Shown piece after piece: positions 33,269-44,660 of a stretch of DNA of 64,000 nt. Position 1 is the stretch's first letter. Every line of letters begins with the position of its first letter. Below the pieces are notes generated by a model that worked only from the letters and a program-made list of their open reading frames with translations, searched no databases and was not told the origin of the DNA. The stretch comes from Rhizoclosmatium globosum (lineage: Eukaryota > Chytridiomycota > Chytridiomycetes > Chytridiales > Chytriomycetaceae), in the NCBI GenBank assembly GCA_002104985.1, contig MCGO01000182.1, positions 1 through 64,000 on the forward strand, read 5' to 3'. Both the position numbers and the translations under genes were made by a program.

Positions 33269-35228
33269 ATGTTGGCACCTGACGATCTTGTCACTGTATT
33301 GAAGGCCAACTTTGGTCATTCCAATTTCAGACACAATCAGGAAGAGATTATCAGAGCAATCATGAATGGCGAAAATGTGATCGCGAAGCTGCCAACTGGA
33401 GGTGGGAAGTCGCTCCTGTATCAGTTACCTGCAGTTCTACTCCAAAAGACTGTTGTCGTTGGACCACTTCGGGCTCTCAGTCACGATCAAGTCAATTATT
33501 TGACGTCGAGAAACATCGAAGCACGATTTTGGGACTCGGATCAAACGTTAGGTGGGTTGTGATTAGTTGTCACTTCAAAAATCTAACATACTGCAGAGGA
33601 AGCTTCGAGCGTTCTCTCTGCCTTCAAGAGCAGTAAAGTCAAGATTCTATTTGCTTCTCCGGAGAAGCTCTGTTCTCAAGAGTTTGTTCAGACCATGCAA
33701 GGAGTTCCGCTGGATTTGTTAGTCATTGACGAAGCTCGTAAGATGTCACCAGTTTGATATCGAAGTTCTAATTGGAGCATTAGATCTGGTTGAAGAGTGG
33801 GGAAACGCGTTTCGACCAAAGTACTTGTTAATGAAGACTATCGCAACCCTGCTCTCACCCAAACGCGTGTTGTGCCTCTCAGCCACCATCACTCCTGAAG
33901 TAACTGAAATTCTGAAACTGTCTTTTAACGTTCGGGATGAGTTCATTTTCAAAATGCCACTCGTTCGGAGAAATTTGGTCTTACGTTGTATTCAAACAAG
34001 TCAAGAGACGAAGAAGGAGGATATCTTTCAAGCTGTGGTGTCGAATTTGAAGAAAAATAGTCCTTTTGCTGGCGATGGAGTCATTTACTGTCTTTTCCGA
34101 AAGGATACAGAAGAATTGGCCACATACTTGACTTTGTATTCTGGAAACCAGTTTCAATGCAGATCGTTCCATGCGGGGATGACTACTGCCGAGCGACTTG
34201 ATACAGAGAAATGGTTCAAGGAATCTTCGAACGGAGTGTACAAGGTTATTGTTGCCACTGTCGCTTTTGGATTGGGTATTGACAAGCCCGATGTTCGCTT
34301 TGTTATCCACGCAACAATTGCTCAGTCTCCGGAACGCTACAGTCAAGAAATTGGTCGCGCTGGTCGAGATGGTGTCCAGTCCATTTGCCAAACGTTCTAC
34401 TGTTCCGACGATGTTGGTCTTGTTTCAAGTTTGATTTTATCCTATCAAGTACCAACGAAAGATCTTACAGATCTTGTGAGCAAACTACTTCAAGTTCCAA
34501 AGGTTTTGACGCCGGTTCCGTGTGATGAAAAAGATACTTTTATTATTCAATGGGTTCTTGTTCAACTGGCCAACAAGGGAATGATTACTTTCAAGGGTTT
34601 CAAGAACAAAGACCTTTCCAATTACGACCATACTCCCGCTGTTATCGCTCTTACAGCTCAGGATAAAGCTCAAGTTGCGGAAGAAATCAGTAGTCGCTAC
34701 AATGAGCTGTATGAAAATCGAGCAAAGTCTGCGTCACTCATGGAAGACTTCTTTCAACAGCCAACATGTTGGTGGCAGCAACTTTTGAAGTACTTCGAAG
34801 AAACCTGTGATCCTTGTGGTGCATGTGGTGCATGTGTTGGGGAGCTGATTAATCGCCGTCACCTGAAACCAGTAAGCCAAGATACGTACGACCGTTGCCT
34901 TAAGTTTGTTATGATGGAGAAGTACAAGGAGGTATTCAGTGCAACAGGGGGAGAATTCGTTATGGGCGTTCAATTCCTTTTTGGAAACGAAACGGTTCGC
35001 TTCAAGTTCCAGGAACTTTGTGCCAACAAGATGAGGGACATTAAAAAGGCAGCGAAGAAGAAAGGAGCGAAGACTGCGACATTGCCAATTCCTTTTGCCT
35101 CCAAAAGCGACGTTGAAGAATTCTTTGGATGCCTTCGCGGAACAGGTTTTACAGCGTCGAAAGTGTTAACTGACATCAAAACGAAGACGGGGAAACCTCC
35201 TCGTTCAAGATTTATGTATTACCATTAG
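33269..35228 (+). CDS. RecQ-family DNA helicase
   Basis: Exons 33269-33551, 33597-33737 and 33784-35228 encode 622 residues. All helicase motifs are present: motif 0 FGHSNFRHNQEEII, Walker A LPTGGGKS, Ia VGPLRALSHDQV, Walker B DEAH (restored when the 46-nt intron 33738-33783 is removed, giving DEAHLVEEWGNAFRP), III LCLSATITPEV, V ATVAFGLGIDKPDV and VI QEIGRAGRDG. A RecQ-C zinc site follows (CWWQQLLKYFEE and CGACGAC). No HRDC domain. It begins 52 bp after the recombinase stop and ends 32 bp before the resolvase stop. RecQ enzymes unwind 3'-5' and branch-migrate Holliday junctions. Its place inside the element suggests it helps process recombination intermediates. Confidence 0.93.
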
Positions 35229-35260
35229 TTACAAAGCTGACATTTATTTCAATAAATGCT

Positions 35261-36812
35261 CTATAGTGAGAATCTAAGAGCAGCATCCACCCAATCCAAC
35301 CAGGCCACAGCAATAATAGCGGCATCACAGACGTGATGATTACGTCTTGCATCTGCTACCAAGTCTCCCATTCCAGTAATATCCCGAGATTGTGACAACT
35401 CTTCAACCAACTTTATGGCATTCCCTTTCTTGATTATATACTGCTTATATTCTTCAGAGGAATCCCGGTTGCGGACAACAATGTTCTTCATCAAATCAGG
35501 GTGCAGACGTTTCCAATGGCTCCCGACATGACAAGGATCGACATTTACAACACACCTCCGAAACAACCCGTTGAGAACTGAAGTAAGAACATGCTCTACA
35601 ATACTATTTCGAACTGAATCCATGGGTGGGCCTAAACACCGTTTGAGACGTGGATTGTATCGTGGACGCAACGACTGTCTCTCCACTAAGAACCGACGAG
35701 GAATACCAGCATACTTGTCAGGCAACTGACCAATAATGCTCTCCATAGTTTCACGAACCAGTTCATCCAATTCCAACGCATTGATGCCGGCAGTCGTTGC
35801 TACAATCGCACAGCATCCCGACTTAAGTAATTCAATAGATCCTTCCCCTGTTCGGACTACAATAACCCATCCAAGGTTCTTGATTCCAACGTCAAACGCA
35901 AACACTACAACCCCGTTCTCGACAACAAACTGACACCCTTCTAACTTTGAAACCACAGCCTCGACTTTCTGTTCCAGACATACAATCTTTGCTGCAGCAG
36001 AGAAGTCCCCAAGTTGAAGGAGGATTTCCCGAAGTCCAGCTTTTCGTTTCATTCGGAGAATTTTCTTGAGATTTGACGACAAAAACGGCTTTGACGGAGT
36101 TGGTGGAAAGACAGAAGGCGGGTTTTGGACGAGGATGAGCTGTTGGGAAGTCCTACGTCTGTATCAGAATCCGAACTATGTATTCTGTGTCAACTCAGAC
36201 CCATCAAAGAAGCAAGTCCAAACCTTTCTAATTCGGCAAAGAATGTCTCTTCAGCTTTCCAGTATTCGTCGCTGAGAGGTTCCGGCAGCGATTCCCATTC
36301 GTCTTCGTCAATGAATATGACACCGCTTGGACACGAACTTGAGATCCGAGCCGCCTTTTTCAAATATTGTTAGTATACCAGCTGCTGTGTTCAGACTTGG
36401 AGACGAGAGATGGCAACAGCGCGAGTGAACAGGATTGACTAGGATTGACTCCGCCACCAACTTCAAATCCGTTTCCCGAGGACGAATGTAAGCATTCGTC
36501 GCTGCGAGTAGAAAGAAAGAATGGAGGGAGCAATGCAAAGGACGTGTGTGAAGGTAGCAGGTCAGGGAAGGAACGAAGGAGGATTTGTCTGTTGGGGTTT
36601 GGACGTACTTCGGCACCGTTGTTCTCAATCTCGTCGTCGTCGTCGTCGTCGTCCTTTGTCAAGTCGATGGTAGTTGTGGTGCCAGTGGTAGTTTGACAGG
36701 TGCGCAGTCGTTTTGCAGGACTTCGTTGCCCGTGGTCAGCGCCGTCTTCATCGCCGTCGTCGTCGTCGTCGAATCCGGTGAGGTCAATGACATGTCCCGA
36801 GCGATGCTTCAT
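35261..36812 (-). CDS. Cce1/Ydc2-like Holliday-junction resolvase with SUMO-interaction motifs
   Basis: Three exons, 36812-36609, 36354-36224 and 36175-35261, about 416 residues. The RuvC/RNase-H fold is in the C-terminal half: VFAFDVGIKNLGWVIV (first Asp), FLVERQSLRPRYNPR (Glu) and NHHVCDAAIIAVAWLDW (last Asp). A basic helix-rich segment (LKKILRMKRKAGLREILLQL) precedes it. The first two exons carry three hydrophobic-acidic motifs: VIDLTGFDDDDD, TIDLTKDDDDDDD and VIFIDEDEW, which fit SUMO-interaction motifs, plus a basic RSPAKRLR that could be a nuclear signal. The intron 36355-36608 has the branch sequence TACTAAC. TTTT at 36123-36126 needs one more base to join exon 3 in frame. The true start may be upstream, near the right end. 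Yeast relatives act in mitochondria; this one looks nuclear. Confidence 0.75.
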
Positions 36813-37000
36813 CTGCGCTGTACCCAGAGCGAACTGCTTTTGGCTTTGTGAAAGGGTCAGTTTTGCGGTGGTGGAGCGTCGATGACTTTCTACTCACCAG
36901 CCATCCTCATTGTCCTTCACGTTGTCCTTCCAGAAGCCATCGGCGTTGTCTGATTGGCCAGAGCCCGTTTCTTTGTTTGTTTCTTGCCCAATCGCATTCG

Positions 37001-37058
37001 TTTTCTGGGGCCTTTTTCTGAGAGGGTGAAATTTTTTCTGCCCATTTTAGTTGTCCCA
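37001..37058. repeat. Right end of the element: CAGAAA motifs
   Basis: GTTTTCTGG at 37001-37009 is the exact inverse of the left-end CCAGAAAAC. CTTTTTCTGAG at 37013-37023 is a direct copy of the left-end 28663-28673. TTTTTTCTGCCC follows at about 37033-37044. These three motifs mirror the set at the left end at similar distances from the junction. Confidence 0.5.
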
Positions 37059-37063
37059 GAACC

Positions 37064-37116
37064 AGTGACCTTGAGGTTAACAGCCCCACGCTACTACCAG
37101 CTGAGCCAACCGAGCG
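37064..37116 (-). pseudogene. tRNA-Asn 5' fragment (acceptor, D- and anticodon arms), right of the element
   Basis: 53 bases identical to the 5' part of the intact tRNA-Asn, including anticodon GTT. Joined to 28595-28616 they recreate the complete tRNA. With the GAACC copy at 37059-37063 the match starts five bases further left. Confidence 0.92.
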
Positions 37117-37415
37117 CTGACCACTGCCCTGAAAGTGACAATATGGTACCAAATCCTTTAAACTTAATTTATCTGCTGCCAGAGCTCAAACGACAGCAGG
37201 TACAAGAAGATATAGTGTTAAGGATGCCGATGATCGATAACATACGCCCTCAACACCTCAAGATCAGTGACAATGACTGAAGATTGGTCTCGAAACCAAG
37301 AAACATTTTTTCCAACTTGGCTGTGAAAGAAAAACATTTTTTGAAAGTAGAATAAAGCTTCTAGGGTTAAGATACGATAGGATCCGATCGCAACTTTCTT
37401 TGCGACAATCCCTCT
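37064..37415. repeat. tRNA-Asn dispersed repeat, copy B, right part
   Basis: Shares CTGCTGCCAGAGCTCAA, GATATAGTG, CCCTCAACACC and two GAAA(A)ACATTTTTT units with copy A (11421-11785) and copy at 47735-48050. It is the continuation of 28438-28616 across the element. Confidence 0.75.
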
Positions 37416-37466
37416 TCACATTCCTGCGCTGTAAATCTTTGGGCTACAACCTAAAAGCCCCTAACG

Positions 37467-38331
37467 ATGCCATCACACAAAAGACACCATGATCATCACC
37501 AGAAGGAGCTCGACACACTACTCGAACTAAAACTTGAGCCCAAGGCGTTCATAGCCACCAAGAAGCATCTCAATGGGAAGGTAAATTGCCCACTTGAAAC
37601 GTCCACAACCATTCATCACACCCGAAAACCAGATCCCAGAAACAACAATATCCACAAGAACAACAACCCTCAACACCCAAATCCACCCTCTATTCCCACA
37701 CCACAAAGCCCTAAAACTCTGTGTGATCCTCGTCCCCTCCCTCATCGCCGCAGTATACATCGCGATCCAACTCTGGCCGCAATCCACGCCCCAGAACTGT
37801 ATCTCAATGCCAGCACCAAGCGGCCAAACATCACTCTCCTGTTCAGACGTAACAGACACACGTCTCCCACTTGTGCGGAACGCTGCGATCGCAGGTGCAT
37901 CCGCGTCTCTGGTGTTACATTTCGTGATTTGGTGGTGGAACTCGTGGCGAGATCGGGTGGGTGAGGCTGCGTTGCAGCAGGTGTTGGATGGATGGAATTT
38001 GGAGGAGGAGTTGGGAGGGGTTACGTGGGGGTTTGTGAAGCGGTCGGATCGGGGGTGGTCTGTGAATTACGTGAGTCCTTACTTTTTCTTTTTTTTTTTT
38101 TTTGATTTTTCTGGTTTGGTTATACTTACTCTGTTTTCGCTTTAGTTTGTTACTTTGCATGTGGCGGATACTGAGGAATCCATGTATTGGGCTGGTAAAA
38201 GTGCTGCATCTATTGCATCGCACCATACTGAAGGTGGCGCCACTGTCTTGGAGATAACCGAAGGCGAAAAGCAGGCATTCCGTGAAATGGTTGCCGAAAG
38301 AGGAGCAAGTACAAGCGCCTTCGAAGTTTGA
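37467..38331 (+). CDS. Two-pass membrane protein of unknown function
   Basis: Exons 37467-37578, about 37631-38069 and 38146-38331 join as HLNGK/IPETT and WSVNY/FVTLHV. The N-terminus is His/Lys-rich (MPSHKRHHDHHQKELDTLLE). Two helices follow: LCVILVPSLIAAVYIAIQLW and AAIAGASASLVLHFVIWWW. Between them is a Ser/Cys-containing loop of about 40 residues, and the C-terminal 90 residues are soluble. Likely an endomembrane protein. No family recognised. Confidence 0.6.
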
Positions 38332-38394
38332 TATAGTTATATTTGTTACAAATTCAGTTAGAAGTAATATATAGTTTTGTAAAATTGTGTACAA

Positions 38395-40144
38395 TCAAAG
38401 CACCCATACTTGAACAGTGTCCCCGTTCTTGAACTCATAAAACCCAACCTCCCTCATCTCCTCCTCCAACTCCACAACCATACTTTCTTCACCTTCACCC
38501 CCCTTCAACACCCCTCGCATTCTAATTTCTTTCCCTCCAACCACAAGCACACGTCCAACAAGAGCCCGCAACGCCCGCATCGTCATTCCCAAAGGAACCT
38601 TCTTCTCCACCTTCTTCAGCACACCCGCATCCATTTCACTTCCTGCCACCAACTCAAAAGACAACCCCAAAAGCCGATCCTTCAATGCAAGGCTTGTCGC
38701 ACTCACTGGTGCAACCTCAGGTCTTCCATACCGCGCACACAGTTCATCCCACCGCGGATGCCACTCTTGCACAAGCTGTTTCATATCTTCTTGTGACTTA
38801 TTGGCAGTTGATTCGAGGGCGTGGATCCAGGCTGCTACTTTAGAGAGGTAATAGAGCTCAGCGTCGGCACGGTCGCGGTCAGATACAGCGTGTCCGTTGA
38901 TACGGGTTGCTTTTGAGAGACGGGATGTGATGTCATCTGTTTTGGAGACGTGTGAAGTCGATGCTGTCGTTGTCGCGTGGGATGGTGGTTGTGTGATCAA
39001 AACGGGGTTGTTTTTGATTCGAATGTCAACAAGTTTCGGGAAGGCATTGAGGGAGTGGATAGATGTGTAGGAGGAGAGTAGGTTTTCTGATATGTTGAGG
39101 GTTGTGAGGCTTTGAAAGATGGATGCTGTCTCAGGAAGGATTTCAGTGAATTTGTTGAAGGATACGTTCAGTGTATTGAGTTGAGGCATGTGAGAATGAA
39201 TTACGTGGCAGAGTTGTGGCCATGAGTGTAAGTTGTTTTGATCAAGGTGGAAGGCTTGCCAGTGTTGGAAAGAGGGGTGGAATATCAGATGGAGGAAAAT
39301 CTGTAGAGTTTTCAGAGTACATTTCACCAAACGAAGAGAGCTTATTGAAGCCGAGAAAGAGGGAGGCGAGGTTTGGAGTGTGCGGAGCTAGTTGTTCAAT
39401 GGTTGACCATTGAATCAGAGTTGAGTTGAGAGCAAGAACTTTTAGGTTGGAGAAGCCTGATGTCAGAAGGGCAGGTTCGGTACCAAGAAACTCTAGTCGA
39501 TTGCTATTGAGACGCAAAGAGTCCAGTTTGGGTAACTGGCGGGTGATTTGGGCCACGTCTTCCCACGATGTAAACAAGTTCCTGCTCAGATCCAAGTCCT
39601 GCAGCACAGGAAACAATTCCTTCAAGTTCTTGTCTTCATCCGCATCAATCCAGGCAATGCCCAGGCCAGCCAGACCCGCAATGTGGATGTTGTTTAGGTT
39701 TCTCAGTTTCTCGCGCATCTTGTCCCAACCAACCAGCTCGACGGCCACATCCTCGCCGGGCCTGTGCATTCGCAGCCCCGACGAGCGTTCGGTCTCCTCG
39801 GCCTTTTCAGCAACAGGAACAGGAACAGGAACAGTGTCGCTCTTGGTTCCACTTCCAACATACTTTTCGATTGCGGCTGTTGCAAAAGCCCGGCCAAAGA
39901 CGAGTTTGTCGCGTTTCACGAACGAGGCCGAGTTTTGTTCTTTGACGCGAAACAGAAACTGACTCGGATTCGCCGGGTCGTTGCCGCTGTGCCTTCCGCG
40001 TTCGCCCGCATCCCACTCAATTCCAAGCCACTCGGTCGCCTCGGCTGCCTCGTTGGCCTTGTTTGTCCGTAGAAGGCCCATCCAGCGCACAGTGCCTCGG
40101 TGTCCATCCGTGGCGTGCTCGATGCGTTGCCCAACTAGACTCAT
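38395..40144 (-). CDS. TBCE: Tubulin-specific chaperone E
   Basis: Three family domains in order: CAP-Gly (GTVRWMG, WLGIEWD, RGRHSGNDP, SFVKRDKLVFG) in residues 1-90, leucine-rich repeats in the middle (LQDLDLSRNLFTSWEDVAQI, LDSLRLNSNRL, LNTLNVSFNKF, LTTLNISENLLS), and a ubiquitin-like domain at the C-terminus (PLGMTMRALRALVGRVLVVGG). The CAP-Gly GKxDG loop is divergent. One frame break occurs near 39246-39250, where removing one base joins FPTLASL to HLDQNNLHSW. TBCE acts with TBCC and TBCD to release native alpha/beta-tubulin. About 580 residues. Confidence 0.9.
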
Positions 40145-40211
40145 GGTTATTCCACTCAACATTTATCATACTTCTTTCCACCCCGCTTTTTATTCATTAT
40201 CTGCAATTAAC

Positions 40212-40866
40212 TTATTCCTTCAATGCTGGCATGCGCAAAATATCTTTTCTCTTGTTCTTGGAGTGCTCAACAAGGTCTTCCCAGAATCCATATGCTTTCA
40301 CTTCCTCAGGGACAGGTTTCGCTTGTGTGATCCTATTAAACGGAGTCAGCTTTCAGAGATACTTCTTCTAATAAGCAGGAACAAACCAGTAGTACAAGTC
40401 CCAGTCATTCTATTTCGCATCAAGAAGGAGTCAGGTAAACCAACCAAAACCAGCAACAAACACGCACCTCTTCCAGCAACGAGTCCAACTGTTCAAGCTC
40501 AATCGCACTCATCCGCTTCAGTCTGTCCTTGTCAACAAACGTCGAAAGCAGCAAATCGCACTCGAGAATGCCTCGTTTACGCACACTCCAAAGCAGCCGG
40601 GCCCGCTTTGCCTCAATGTCTTCGTTGATTGGCCGGATTGGTTTTGGGATTCGGATCGTGAATTCGATGCGGCCTTCTGGTTGCGAGTTGGGTGTTGGTG
40701 GTGCGGTTGCCCATTCGTTGGAGAAGGTGGTGGTTGTTGCTGCTGCGTTGGAACTAGGGTTGGAGCTAGAACTAGAACTAGAACTAGAGAAACGGGGTAG
40801 TGCACGTGGGACGAATAGGGCTCGGGTGCTGCTGCGAGGAACAAGACGGACAAGGTGGGCGATCAT
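40212..40866 (-). CDS. SDHAF2: Succinate dehydrogenase assembly factor 2
   Basis: Starts MIAHLVRLVPRSSTRALF, an arginine-rich mitochondrial presequence, followed by a poly-Ser tract. The core is KRARLLWSVRKRGILECDLLLSTF, then IELEQLDSLLEE, an intron, NDWDLYYW, a second intron (56 nt) and ITQAKPVPEEV. These are the RxxRGxxExD, LLEExDxDLYxW and KPxP motifs of the Sdh5 family. It inserts FAD into the SDH flavoprotein in the mitochondrial matrix. About 180 residues. A TAG and TGA seen after YYW belong to the second intron. Confidence 0.92.
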
Positions 40867-41083
40867 AGTTTCTTTGTTTGATTTGCTTCTTTTCCTTGTG
40901 TGCCACGATCTGTCACCAACGGGAATCTTGCTGTCCAATCGACTCTTCAGCAATTAATTTCTTGTTAATGTTCAATGACAGAGAAATCTGCTGAGAGACA
41001 GAGGGAGGCCATGTGATTCTACACGCAGCTTCCAGAATCCCAAGAACACATTCTGACAGGAATCCCTAACTGTCAAACTTCAA

Positions 41084-42848
41084 ATGTCCACCATCCATTG
41101 CTACTTTTGCGGTGGACCTGCATGTAAATACGAAAACTATACTCTATGGACACAAGATCCGCTCCACCCAAACGCGATCGAAGGACTCTATTCAAACTGG
41201 TGAAACATCTATTCATTCATACACCTCATCACCCAAACTCTAAACTTACCGATCTCATAGGATAACTCCATCAATCCTCGCAATGCAACGCCCATCAACA
41301 CGCCTCCTGAAAACCCACAACCTCGTTCAAGTTTTTCTCACTGTTGGAATCAAGTCAATATTCAACCTACAGCTTCCCAACGAGCACAGATCCTGTGGCG
41401 ATGGTATCGATGATCGTGGCGGTTCAGGATTCAGTTATGTGCCTGAAGATTGGATGGAAGCTGGAATATCGCATTATGCTTTTGGATGGCCTGACATGGA
41501 TGTCCCCGACAAGAGTCATATTCTGAAAGTTGTTCAAGTTATGACACATGAATTGGAAGTGTTGGGTGGGAAGGTTGCAGTTCATTGTCACGCAGGGTTG
41601 GGTATATCCACTTCTTGTCATCGCAATATGCCTGCACTCATTACGCTATAAGGACGTACTGGATTGACGATTGCCTGTTATTTAGTGTATGCACAAAACA
41701 AGACTCCTGCCGAAGTGAGTATCAAAGTACGAGACAACAAAACAATCTAACAAAATATCAATTCAATATGACAGGCTATAAAATGCGTTCGAGATGCACG
41801 GTGCCGACTAATCATTTCTCCCAATATATCAAACTAAACCATCTCAAACAGTCCAAAATCCGTCCAAACAGCAAAACAACAAGCATTCGTCCACCAATTC
41901 AAAGACTACCTCATCACTCTCAACTCCGTATACCCTTAACAATATCTCGCCCCTTCTTCAGTCCTCCAAAAGAACCCTTGATGAGGTTAAGCGAAGACCA
42001 AGACATTGTTTCTCAAGTCGCATCTACTGGCGAGTCTTCACAAGTCTCGTCCACCATTTCGAGCACGGAGAACAAGGACGGAAAAGTTGTAAATGTGGTT
42101 GTGAAGCCATCACGTTTTCGGAAACGATGGAGAACCAGAGGTTGTTTTTACATGGATTGGAGTTGAGGGCTTTGTGGAATGTTCCCAAGGTATTCCTTTC
42201 AGGAGCTTGAATCGGTTGTTGATTAATTTTGTTTGTTGTATACAGGTTGTCTACGTCCTGTCGAGGCAGTTACGTACAACTCTTGAGAAATCCGTGGACC
42301 TCGCCCAAGACTCGTTGGATCTGTGTACCACAATTTCCATGTTTCAGTTTAATTCAAAACCCTCGACAGAGCTGGAAGAGTTAATGCGCGAAATCAATTT
42401 GGGAATTGGGAGGCTTTGACGTCTAATATTCATAAGTCTGAGGACACAGCGTGTTGGGAAGAGCTCGGCAAGTCTGCTTCAGCAACCTCAAATAGTGAAG
42501 TCGTTTATATAGAGCTTTTGTTGTATTGGCTCGCATGGCTGAAGGTAAAAACACATCCATTGACAACATTTCTGATAGTTTATGAAGGAGCCTTTACTCT
42601 CAGATAAACAAGTTCATTCTATAATCGATATCTGCGAATCAAATTCATCGATTAAACCCACGGATGCTTTGTTAAATGTGGAAGCTTTCGACAAACCATT
42701 GTTTTGGACCATCAACATACTGGTTGACTTTTATCGACATTTGGTAATGCATGTATAATTTCCTTTAAATTTAATACTTAACTTTTCCTTTGTGCAGATT
42801 ATGCCCCAGTCGTCAACTACTGAGTCATATACCGACTTGCAACATTGA
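41084..42848 (+). CDS. PTPDC1-like dual-specificity phosphatase
   Basis: Starts MSTIHCYFCGGPACKYENYTLW. The segments AIEGLYSNWITPSILAMQRPST, SIFNLQLPNEHRSCG, SGFSYVPEDWMEAGI and HYAFGWPDM match animal PTPDC1, a phosphatase linked to centrioles and cilia. The catalytic loop HCHAGLGRTG is completed by an intron (41601-41651), so Cys and Arg are present. AIKCVRDARPKSVQTAKQQ then joins across two introns. The C-terminal half, in short exons to about 42848, includes STELEELMREINLGI and KPLFWTINILVDFYRHL, matching the PTPDC1 tail in pattern. Exon borders past 41930 are tentative. The region 42849-43295 holds a Pro/Thr-rich frame that might be a broken extension. Confidence 0.8.
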
Positions 42849-43295
42849 TGACATCACAAAGAGCATCAAACATCCCAACAATACAAACCAATGCAACTCT
42901 TCTACCGCGCCTGTCAGATACTGTTGACAAACGCAGTCACGTTGCATCTACTGTGCCTCCAACGAAACCTGAACTTCCAACATTGCCTCCAAAGAATCTT
43001 GTCGCGGAAGAAGAAATAGGACGAAAGCGTGGAATTTCAGAACCACCACGGTTAACAACAATGAACCAAAAGACGCTAAGAAGGGATTCAACCTGTTCGG
43101 AATGGGTGGTGGTGGAGGTGCACAATTACTCCTTCGGCAGTATGGGGAATTACAAGGTTTCTGAAAACATTGATTGAACATATGGAAGTTGTCGACGAAA
43201 CGCGTCCAAGGCGGAGAGAACAATAATTCCCCAATAAATTTGATTCCAAAAACACGGAGAACTGCGCACCCATCTTGGATCCCTCCTTCTCTGCG

Positions 43296-44599
43296 ATGTA
43301 TCCACTAGAAATCCAACTCCAAATCTTTGAAACCCTCGCACGGGATCCGACAACCCACTTACACACCTCCAACACGTCCTCTACGCAAGTCCACACCTCC
43401 TCTCGAGAATCACAAAACACCACATGAACCTCCTCACCCCCTTCGTAATCGCAGAGTTAGGCGCCGGCGACCTCAACATATTCATTGCAAGAGTCCTGAT
43501 TTCACATCCGAACGTTGTTTCAAGTTCAAAGCGGGTGAATGTGACGGTGGATTGGTGGAAGATGGTTGAACTTATGCAAACGGATTCGCTTTGTGGACGG
43601 TGCTTTTCGTATGGCGGGGCAGTGAAGGTTTCGGCGGGGAGTTGTGAAGGTGATGATGTTCCGCAAGTTTGGGTTACTTCTGGACTGTTGAATCAAGTTG
43701 ACTGGGTGAAGAGTTGGGCACTTTGTCCGCCGTGCTGTTATCGGCCTTGAACGGTCTGGGAAGAAGGCGCAGTCTAGTGTTCGGCTTGCAGAACCGATTA
43801 CAGAGGATTGTCTTAAACCGTTACCGCAACCTTCTGATACAACTTCAAACTCGACTTCAGCTGTTGTGCAAGAATGGAGGGAACGAATGGCTGCGAAAAA
43901 GCGGCAAAGAACGCTAGCTCAACAAGAGCAACAAGCTACTCGGCGGCGATGGAGTGGAGGAGGGATATCTGGATGGAGTTTCGGCATGGAAGATGAAATT
44001 GACGAAGATTCTGATGGCAGTGATGGGGAATTCGACTGGACTGAAGTCTTGGAACCAACAACGAGCTTCACAAAGAGGAACCTATTCCTATCGCGGCAAT
44101 GGCACGAGAATCCAATTCCATCGCCTCTCCGAAATCAGAACTGCCGTCAACGTCGTTATCAAGGAAATGCGATGGATGCACACAAAGATTCTGCACAACT
44201 TGTATAAACAGCGTGAACGCATGTCCAACGTGCAATGCACAGCTGTGTTTGGGTTGTTTCCCACCCCCTCTTCATTTTCCCGATGAAACCTTCTTCGCAT
44301 CGGGTTTGGTCAACTTGTTTGTTGATGTCCCGTTGAAAATGGATGGGAAGACGCCGGAAGGAAAGTTGTGGAACATATATTCTATTTCGGAGCGTTCTAT
44401 TTCTATTGGAAGGACACTTACGTGTTCATCATGTGGAGCGATTGCATGTGCTGGGTGTGGGGATTTGGAAGACTGGGCTCTGCAAGTCAGCGGTTACGGT
44501 GGAAGGAGTAGTGCACGAAGAGAACAAGATTTTCAGTGCTTAGAATGTCGTGAATGTAGAAATCCACGAAATCATGATGATTTCTCGTCATGGTTTTGA
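43296..44599 (+). CDS. F-box protein with C-terminal cysteine-rich zinc region, frame breaks
   Basis: MYPLEIQLQIFETLARDP, then after a one-base break LQHVLYASPHLLSRITK, resemble an F-box. A middle region follows, LLTPFVIAELGAGDLN and TVDWWKMVELMQTD. A second break near 43745 leads into EWRERMAAKKRQRTLAQQEQQ and an acidic stretch (MEDEIDEDSDGSDGEFDW). A third, at AAA 44072-44074, is cured by one A. The C-terminal zinc region has CDGCTQRFCTTC, CPTCNAQLCLGC, CSSCGAIACAGC and CLECREC. An SCF-type substrate adaptor is inferred. Reading the pieces as one gene rests on their order and the single-base nature of the breaks. Confidence 0.6.
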
Positions 44600-44660
44600 T
44601 GTTTGTTTATGATTCTTGTATTTTCCTTAACCTCCTCCAAATATAATAAATAGATTCTTA

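Larger units (their letters stand above)
28617..37063. mobile_element. Crypton-like tyrosine recombinase element in a tRNA-Asn gene
   Basis: 8,447 bp lying between the halves of a tRNA-Asn gene. The 5-bp repeat GAACC occurs at both junctions (28612-28616 and 37059-37063); removing one copy plus the element rejoins a perfect 75-nt match to the intact copy at 11346. Short direct repeats of 4-6 bp and a tyrosine recombinase are the known features of Cryptons, which integrate through a circular form. No reverse transcriptase, LTR, DDE or HUH enzyme is visible. Contents from left: GC-rich arm with five 45-bp repeats, recombinase (29672-33216), RecQ helicase (33269-35228) and resolvase with SUMO-motif tail (36812-35261, opposite strand). 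The coding genes are nearly intact, so the insertion may be recent. Confidence 0.9.

Noticed and set aside
28617..37063. Helitron, LTR retrotransposon or KDZ transposon
   Set aside because: No HUH Rep or Pif1-type helicase, no reverse transcriptase, no LTRs, and no DDE transposase. The helicase is RecQ and the flanking repeat is 5 bp, not 8 bp.
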